From JAWKUK01 sp964402175 (GTDB lineage: Bacteria > Planctomycetota > UBA1135 > GCA-002686595), in the NCBI GenBank assembly GCA_964402175.1, contig CAYOBN010000011.1:24799-88798 (forward strand): a stretch of 64,000 bases of DNA. Direction: 5' to 3'. Shown here piece by piece: positions 59,176 through 64,000 of this stretch. The position numbers and the translations under genes were made by a program. Position 1 is the first letter of the stretch. Each line of letters opens with the position of its first letter. Below the pieces are notes generated by a model. The model made no database searches and had not been told where the DNA came from. It was given only the letters and a program-made list of their open reading frames with translations.

Positions 59176-60149
59176 TGTCACTCACTCTCTTCCTGGCGCT
59201 CGTACAGGTGACGGTCGCTCCGATCGATCCCGTACCGGCACCGTCCCCCCAGCCATCGATCACTGTCTATGACGTGCGCGATCTGACGGGCCAAGGCCGC
59301 CTCGATGACCTCGCCCGGGACATCGTCTCCGAAGCGGTGTCCACCGAGACGCGCATCGTCCTCCTCGAGCGCTACCGCGAGCTGATCGAAGAGGGCGCCG
59401 CGCGTAAGTCGATGGAGAACATCGTGGCGACCGTGCGGACGCTGATCACACCGCCCCTGCTGGACGAGGTGCACAAAGTGCAGCCGCTCGGTGATGGGAC
59501 GTTCACGCTCGTCGGCTCCGAGGAGCAGCACACCTGGACCCGCGCCTACCTCGCCGGTCAGCGCAGCTTCGAGGGTCTCCTGGATGTCCGCTGCACGGTC
59601 CTGGAGCTGCCCCGTGGACGTTTCGAAGCGCTGCTCGAAGGTCGTTCGAGCATGATCATGGATAGCGCATCCGCGCAGTCCCTGCGCGAGCAGGCCGGCG
59701 CGACCTCCGTCTTGGTCGCGCCGCGTGTTCTGGTGCAACCGAGCCAGCGCGCGAGCCTCGCGACGCTCGATCAGACGGCTTACATCAAGGATTACCGGCT
59801 CATCGTCGTCGATGCGAACAACGAAGTGATCGATCCCGTGGTCGATGTCGTCTCCACGGGCCTCGAGCTGGACGTCCTCGCGGCACCGATGCAGGCGGGG
59901 CACCTCACACTCTGGGCAGACCTGCGGCTCTCCTCCGCTCCGCGTCCGTTCCGCGAAGCCAAGGTGAAGCTCGGCGCCCAGGGGACCGAAGTCACGGTCC
60001 AGTTGCCCGAGGTCACGACGACGCGCATCGAAGGCCGCTTTGCTCTGCCCTTCGGGCACGTCTTGGCCCTACGCGGGGTTCCCGACAGCGCGCGCGACGA
60101 AGAGCTCCTGCTCTTGCTGGAGGTCCAGCACGCCCCGAAGGCCCAGTGA
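59175..60149 (+). CDS. Secreted protein of the second sigma triad
   Basis: A 324-aa protein with a short signal peptide (LTLFLALVQVTVA). It begins with ITVYDVRDLTGQ, a phrase common at the start of planctomycete secretin-like proteins, and continues with alternating helices and strands, ending with a strand-rich part (IEGRFALPFGHVLALRGVP). It overlaps the membrane protein gene by one base and is the third gene in the sigma operon. It may be a target or sensor of that system. The family is not identified. Confidence 0.65.
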   Translation: MSLTLFLALVQVTVAPIDPVPAPSPQPSITVYDVRDLTGQGRLDDLARDIVSEAVSTETRIVLLERYRELIEEGAARKSMENIVATVRTLITPPLLDEVHKVQPLGDGTFTLVGSEEQHTWTRAYLAGQRSFEGLLDVRCTVLELPRGRFEALLEGRSSMIMDSASAQSLREQAGATSVLVAPRVLVQPSQRASLATLDQTAYIKDYRLIVVDANNEVIDPVVDVVSTGLELDVLAAPMQAGHLTLWADLRLSSAPRPFREAKVKLGAQGTEVTVQLPEVTTTRIEGRFALPFGHVLALRGVPDSARDEELLLLLEVQHAPKAQ

Positions 60150-60185
60150 ATGTACCGGGCGGGCGCCCTTCCAATAGGGCGCTGC

Positions 60186-60566
60186 ATGTCCCATGCTCCC
60201 GCCCTTATGCAAGAACGTGCGCTCCCACTCCACGCCGAGCCCGACCAGGCGCTCGCGACGATCCTCGCTGCTTCCGAGTCCGCACCGGTCGTCGTCTTCA
60301 AGAAGAGCCCGACCTGCCCCGTCAGCCACCGCGCCGAGTGGGAGTACAAGAGCTGGCTCAAGACCCTGTCCCCGGACTCGCCGATCCGCACCGCGTTGAT
60401 CGACGTGATCGAAGAGCGCCCGCTCGCCCGCGGCTTGACCGCGGCCCTCGAGGTCCAGCACGAGTCCCCACAGGCGCTCTGGTTCGAGGGCGGTGTCTTG
60501 AAGTGGCACGGGAGCCACGGCGCGCTGACCCAGGCGCGCTTCGCTGCGCTCGCTTCGGGACAGTGA
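60186..60566 (+). CDS. YtxJ-like monothiol protein (bacillithiol-system family)
   Basis: A 126-aa thioredoxin-fold protein. VVVFKKSPTCPVSHRAEWEYKSW matches the YtxJ motif with a single active Cys followed by Pro. YtxJ/BrxC members act as bacilliredoxin-like monothiol proteins with bacillithiol. The ATG at 60186 follows a TAGGGC box (60175-60180). An internal ATG at 60207 is possible. It stands alone between the sigma triad and a lipoprotein gene. Confidence 0.8.
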   Translation: MSHAPALMQERALPLHAEPDQALATILAASESAPVVVFKKSPTCPVSHRAEWEYKSWLKTLSPDSPIRTALIDVIEERPLARGLTAALEVQHESPQALWFEGGVLKWHGSHGALTQARFAALASGQ

Positions 60567-60680
60567 CAGACACGTACTGCGCATGGGGCGCGAGCGCCGG
60601 GTAGACCTCGGTGTCGACGCGGAGGTCCGAGGGGGACCGACCGTGGATCGACCCGAGACTCCCACTCGCCCTTCCGCACC

Positions 60681-61985
60681 ATGCAGCAGCACTCTCTTTC
60701 GCGCTCGCTCGCTCTGCTCGCCCTCGGCCTCCTTGCTTCGGCCTGCACCGACAACGACAAGTCCAACCCGTCGAGCCCCGGCGGCGGTAACGGTGGCGGA
60801 GGCAACGGCGGCGGCACTCCCGGCCCGACCGACAGCCTGAACGACACGGACCTCGATTCGGACGGCGACGGCGACCTCATCGTCGATGTCCCCTCGACGG
60901 CGGACCCCCTGATCGGCGCGGTGTTCCAGCGTTACACCGCGATCCTCACGCCGAACGGCGGCCGTGTGCACCTGCTCGCCCAGGACGGCGTCGATGACCA
61001 GAAGCTGCGCCGCGCACGGGAGATCCTGCGCCAGCACCTCGCGCCCGTCGCTGGCTCGGCCCAAGGCGCCGACAAGACGGATGTCGCCAACACCATGGCG
61101 ACCCGACGCGCCACGCTCGCGCTCTTCCGCGACCTCTCCAGCGCCAACCCGAGCGATCCGGCGATCGCAGCGTTCCGCGCCGCGATGGGGGAGAGCGTCG
61201 TGCCGCTCCTCGCAGACCGCGTGATCCTCGAAGGGTCACCCGAGTACATGGCTGCGCTGCCCGCGGAGGACAACACCTTCGGCGTGACGGCGGCGCTCGT
61301 CTACCGCACGGGCCTCACACACGCGCGGCCTGCCCACGCCGCGGCGCTGCGCAGCCTCGCCGAAGCGCGCCTCGCTTCGGGGACGTTCAGCGCTCCCGCG
61401 AGCGCGCCCGCGGAGGAGCTCGACGATGCGTTCGTCGTCGTCGCCCTCGACGTCCACAGCGGCGTCTTCGGCCACGGTCCGCGCCCCGATGGCCGCGGCG
61501 GCAACGAGTTCCTCTACAGCTTCGATAGCCGCGCAGACATGGCCGCAGGTGACCCCGAGCTGCTCACGTGGATCGAAGCCTTCTTCGCGCCGAGCCACTC
61601 CTTCGAAGCGATCGTCGTCGCGGGCTTCTCCGGGACCTTCGACGGTCTCCTGCGCACCTCGAACCCGTACTCGAGCCGCGCCCAGTACCTGCGCAACATC
61701 CAGCTGACGGGCAGCAACACGAGCGAGCTCTTCGGTGCCCCTGGCGACAAAGTCCTGCGCGGCAACAACGGCAACAACAACATCAAGGGGCGCGCCGGTG
61801 ACGACCGCATCTTCGGTGGCGGCGGCTTCGACACGGCGGTCTACAGCTTCCCGCGCGCGAACTACGTCATCACCTTCGACGGCCCGCGCGTGATCGTCGA
61901 GGACGTCCACGGTGGTCACGAGGGCCGCGATGTCCTCGAAGGCATCGAGCGACTGCACTTCTCGGATCATGCGTTCAACCTCTGA
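60681..61985 (+). CDS. Lipoprotein with RTX-like calcium-binding C-terminus
   Basis: A 434-aa protein. The signal ends LLASAC, with the Cys a probable lipidation site, followed by a Gly/Asn/Pro-rich spacer. The middle part is helical (about 80-250). The C-terminal region has RTX-type nonapeptide-like sequence (GNNGNNNIKGRAGDDRIFGGGGFDTAVYS) and the tail usually found after such repeats (YVITFDGPRVIVEDVHGGHEGRDVLEGIERLHFSD). It should be a calcium-dependent surface lipoprotein of unknown role. Confidence 0.75.
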   Translation: MQQHSLSRSLALLALGLLASACTDNDKSNPSSPGGGNGGGGNGGGTPGPTDSLNDTDLDSDGDGDLIVDVPSTADPLIGAVFQRYTAILTPNGGRVHLLAQDGVDDQKLRRAREILRQHLAPVAGSAQGADKTDVANTMATRRATLALFRDLSSANPSDPAIAAFRAAMGESVVPLLADRVILEGSPEYMAALPAEDNTFGVTAALVYRTGLTHARPAHAAALRSLAEARLASGTFSAPASAPAEELDDAFVVVALDVHSGVFGHGPRPDGRGGNEFLYSFDSRADMAAGDPELLTWIEAFFAPSHSFEAIVVAGFSGTFDGLLRTSNPYSSRAQYLRNIQLTGSNTSELFGAPGDKVLRGNNGNNNIKGRAGDDRIFGGGGFDTAVYSFPRANYVITFDGPRVIVEDVHGGHEGRDVLEGIERLHFSDHAFNL

Positions 61986-62003
61986 ACAACGGGGCTGCGG
62001 CTT

Positions 62004-62034
62004 GCCCGGGAGCAGCGAGCGCTGCGTCCCGGGC
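62004..62034. terminator. Hairpin between convergent lipoprotein and glycosyltransferase genes
   Basis: GCCCGGGA/TCCCGGGC (8 bp) continued by GCAGC/GCTGC with one bulged G and a 4-nt loop. It likely ends transcription from both sides. There is no T-tract. Confidence 0.65.
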
Positions 62035-62043
62035 AGCTTGCGT

Positions 62044-62964
62044 TCAAGTCGGTAGCTGCGTGCGCTCGCCCGTGGCGAGCTGCTTCAACGCGGTGTACAC
62101 GTCGCCGACGAGCGAGCGGCGCTCGCTCCACGCCCACGGAACGAAGTACGGCAGCGCGCGCAGCGTCTGCACCGGACCGAGTCGCGCGCGCCGTACGCCT
62201 GCCCAGTACTCGCCGCCGAGACGCCACAGCGGGAACTGCAGCTTGCCTGCGAGCGACGGATCGAACCACAGCGCCCGCTCGCGCCGGTTCGGGTACTTCT
62301 TCACCGAGCGCTCCATGTGCTGTCGGTGGAGGAAGAGCGGCTCAGGTACGCGGACCCACGGACCCGCCAGCGCGAGCTCCGCGAGCAGGACCCGATCCGA
62401 TGAGGGGTACCTGCCGATCAAAGCCGTCCGCCTGAGGACCGCGGTTCGCACAACCCCGTACACATCGAAGCAGGGGTGGCGCTGCAGCATCACCTCCGCG
62501 AAGCGCGCGTGCGGTTCGCTCTGGCTACAGTCCAGCGCGTCTTCGTGCTCGAAGAGCGTGTGGCCTGCCTCGTCGATCTCGATCGCGCGCGGGCGTGCGA
62601 GCACGGCCTCGGGGTTGGCATCGAGCGCCGCGACACAGCGTGCGACGTACTCCGGCGCGCTCGCGTCGTCGTGCGTCGCCCAGCGGAAGAGCTCGCCGCG
62701 CGCCAGCTCCACGCACCGGTTGTGGCTCCACGCGGCGCCGCGGTTCTCGGGGCTGCGCTCGATCCGGACCCGTGCGTCGCGCCGCGCATACTCGGCCAAG
62801 AGCGCCGGCGTCGCGTCCGTCGAACCGTTGTCGACGACGACGAGCTCCGCGTCCGTGAACGTCTGCGCCAGGAGGGAGTCCAACGCCGCCGCCAAGTACG
62901 CCGCGCCGTTGTAGACGGGCAGGCCGATCGTCACGCGGGGAGGGACTTCGGGCACACGCGGCAT
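62044..62964 (-). CDS. Family 2 glycosyltransferase
   Basis: A 306-aa GT2 enzyme: VTIGLPVYNGAAYLAAALDSLLAQ, ELVVVDNGSTDATPALLAEY, RSPENRGAAWSHNRCVELARG and the metal-binding ATHDDASAPEYV are the donor and catalytic motifs. The C-terminal region is amphipathic (WWRLGG-like FPLWRLGGEYWAGVRRAR) and could contact the membrane. It is a standalone gene with no polysaccharide cluster around it, so its acceptor is unknown. Confidence 0.87.
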   Translation of the reverse strand: MPRVPEVPPRVTIGLPVYNGAAYLAAALDSLLAQTFTDAELVVVDNGSTDATPALLAEYARRDARVRIERSPENRGAAWSHNRCVELARGELFRWATHDDASAPEYVARCVAALDANPEAVLARPRAIEIDEAGHTLFEHEDALDCSQSEPHARFAEVMLQRHPCFDVYGVVRTAVLRRTALIGRYPSSDRVLLAELALAGPWVRVPEPLFLHRQHMERSVKKYPNRRERALWFDPSLAGKLQFPLWRLGGEYWAGVRRARLGPVQTLRALPYFVPWAWSERRSLVGDVYTALKQLATGERTQLPT

Positions 62965-63158
62965 GGCAGGGCATCTGGCCTTCGAGGCCTCTGGGGTTTC
63001 GACGTGCCGGGGAAGGGCCCTTGAACCCTCGGAGAGGCCCCACCTCGGATTCCTCGGGGCCCCGGTTCCAGCGGGAGAACCCAGCCCGAGGGGGCTTCGA
63101 CGGGATCCACTGGACCCAGAGGGCCGGATCCGCCGATGAAGAAGGGGCGACCGGGGAC

Positions 63159-63164
63159 TAGACT
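63159..63164 (+). promoter_or_regulatory. TAGACT -10 box of ECF sigma gene
   Basis: TAGACT ends 11 nt before ATG 63176. The same hexamer precedes the DEG9-like protease. No -35 was recognised. Confidence 0.5.
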
Positions 63165-63175
63165 CCCCCCGAGAC

Positions 63176-63838
63176 ATGATGGATTCAAGCGCAGGTAAGT
63201 CGGACCAGGGCCACTCGGCTGGTGGCTCGGGATCCGGTGACGACGACGTGCGCTCGCTCGTCGAGCGCGCCAAGGCTGGGGACGCGCTCGCGCTGAACGA
63301 CCTCTTCGCGCGCTACCACCAGACCATGGTCGAGGTCGCCCGCCGAAAGATCGGGCCGAAGTTGCGCCTCAAGGAGGACCCGGACGACCTCGCCCAGACC
63401 ACCTTCCGCGAGGCCACCCGTGACTTCTCGCGCTACGAGTACCAGGGCCAGGGCTCGCTCCTGCGCTGGCTCGTGCAGATCCTCCAGAACAAGATCCGCG
63501 ACAAAGCCGAGTTCTACGCGGCCGGTAAACGCGACGTCACCCGCGAGCACTCGGCCAACGACGACGCCGGGTCCGCCGCCTTCGACCTGTCGAGCCCCGA
63601 CCTCAGCGTCACCCAGGTCGTCCAGCGCGGGGAGGACTACGAACTCCTGCGCGAGGCGCTCCAGGAGCTCTCGCCCGAGCACCGCCTCGCCATCACCCTC
63701 GTCTTCTTCCAAGGGCTGTCGCTGCGTGAGGCAGGAGAGCGCATGGGGGGCAAGACCGAAGATGCCGTCCGCATGATGCTGCGGCGGGCGGAGGGCAAGC
63801 TCGGCGATCGGCTGCGGACGAGCCTTGGGGGGGACTGA
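63176..63838 (+). CDS. ECF RNA polymerase sigma factor
   Basis: A 220-aa ECF-type sigma factor. A Ser/Gly/Asp-rich N-terminus leads into region 2 (LNDLFARYHQTMVEVARRKI, DPDDLAQTTFREATRDF, LLRWLVQILQNKIRDK) and region 4 (ELSPEHRLAITLVFFQGLSLREAGERMGGKTEDAVRMMLRRAEGKL), the pattern of planctomycete-specific ECF groups. Two ATGs in a row begin the gene. No anti-sigma gene is adjacent; the next feature is a tRNA. Confidence 0.9.
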   Translation: MMDSSAGKSDQGHSAGGSGSGDDDVRSLVERAKAGDALALNDLFARYHQTMVEVARRKIGPKLRLKEDPDDLAQTTFREATRDFSRYEYQGQGSLLRWLVQILQNKIRDKAEFYAAGKRDVTREHSANDDAGSAAFDLSSPDLSVTQVVQRGEDYELLREALQELSPEHRLAITLVFFQGLSLREAGERMGGKTEDAVRMMLRRAEGKLGDRLRTSLGGD

Positions 63839-63853
63839 ATCTCGACTCCCCCC

Positions 63854-63881
63854 TTGACTCCCGCGCCTCTCCCGCTACCCT
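63854..63881 (+). promoter_or_regulatory. Promoter of tRNA-Val (TTGACT - 16 bp - TACCCT)
   Basis: The -35 TTGACT (63854-63859) and -10 TACCCT (63876-63881) place transcription start near 63888, about 9 nt before the mature tRNA 5' end. The -35 is identical to that of the BlaI-type gene. Confidence 0.7.
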
Positions 63882-63896
63882 CCTCCCCACTCCACC

Positions 63897-63972
63897 GGGC
63901 CAATAACTCAATCGGTAGAGTGCCATGTTCACAGCGTGGAAGTTGCTGGTTCGAGTCCAGCTTGGCCCACCA
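63897..63972 (+). tRNA. tRNA-Val (anticodon CAC)
   Basis: A complete cloverleaf: acceptor GGGCCAA/TTGGCCC, T8-A9, D-stem ACTC/GAGT, anticodon stem CCATG/CGTGG with loop TTCACAG (anticodon CAC at 63930-63932, reading GTG), T-stem GCTGG/CCAGC with loop TTCGAGT, discriminator A at 63969 and an encoded CCA at 63970-63972. Confidence 0.95.
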
Positions 63973-63983
63973 CCTCGTCGTCA

Positions 63984-64000
63984 GGCGCCCGGAGGGCGCC
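63984..64000. terminator. GC-rich hairpin after tRNA, at window end
   Basis: GGCGCCC, loop GGA, then GGGCGCC: a perfect 7-bp stem. It is the likely terminator of the tRNA gene. The window ends with the stem, so a following T-tract cannot be checked. Confidence 0.55.

Noticed and set aside
1..64000. CRISPR array, prophage, insertion sequence or integron
   Set aside because: No transposase, integrase, cas or phage genes and no regularly spaced repeats were seen.

Overview
The window is about 64 kb of very GC-rich DNA and most likely belongs to a planctomycete. The diagnostic content is a cytochrome/DUF1549/DUF1553 protein paired with a DUF1501 protein, a DUF1080 hydrolase, several ECF sigma factors with unusual membrane partners, a kinase-TPR protein, a DUF3299 lipoprotein and a large secreted protein with a planctomycete-type C-terminus. 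It is a draft scaffold with three 100-N gaps. Two of these gaps are flanked by identical 55-bp sequences, so they are overlap artefacts. Collapsing them restores the reading frame of the gene each one interrupts.

Layout. 1-5.7 kb: SDR fragment, an ECF sigma/membrane partner/secreted protein triad, mnmH, a DoxX-like protein and a glycosyltransferase. 5.9-11.7 kb: aminopeptidase N, then a membrane protein overlapping a kinase-like gene that lacks the kinase N-lobe and carries a frameshift. 11.7-16.1 kb: an ECF sigma and coiled-coil partner diverging from a BlaI-type repressor and a BlaR1-like M56 protease. Two BlaI-like operators sit on the repressor promoter. 16.1-36.1 kb: mainly metabolic, transport and cell-envelope genes: DUF1080, phytanoyl-CoA dioxygenase-like protein, methyltransferase, DUF1501/DUF1549 pair, 3-methyladenine glycosylase, SLC13 and NicO-like transporters, M28 peptidase, FtsX permease with DUF3299 lipoprotein, ATP-grasp enzyme, DEG9-like protease and an 845-aa secreted protein. 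36.2 kb: an Rrf2 regulator.

36.7-56.1 kb (minus strand) is one tightly packed run of 22 genes headed by a good sigma-54 promoter. In transcription order it holds a degenerate histidine kinase, a receiver fused to an RsbW-type ATPase, a bitopic protein with a duplicated LDEDLF motif, two TPR proteins, a PAS histidine kinase, a sigma-54 activator, then flgBC, fliEFGHIJ, a MotE-like protein, motA, two motB paralogues, fliL, fliM and fliN. It couples a private regulatory module to basal body, export ATPase, switch and stator assembly.

56.8-64 kb: an alginate-export-type porin (5' end lost in a gap), a second ECF sigma/membrane partner/secreted protein triad, a YtxJ-like thiol protein, an RTX-like lipoprotein, a glycosyltransferase, a fourth ECF sigma and tRNA-Val(CAC).

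Many first-in-operon genes have a TAnnnT box 5-17 nt before the start codon, which suggests leaderless or short-leader mRNAs. Several convergent gene pairs are separated by long perfect hairpins without T-tracts.
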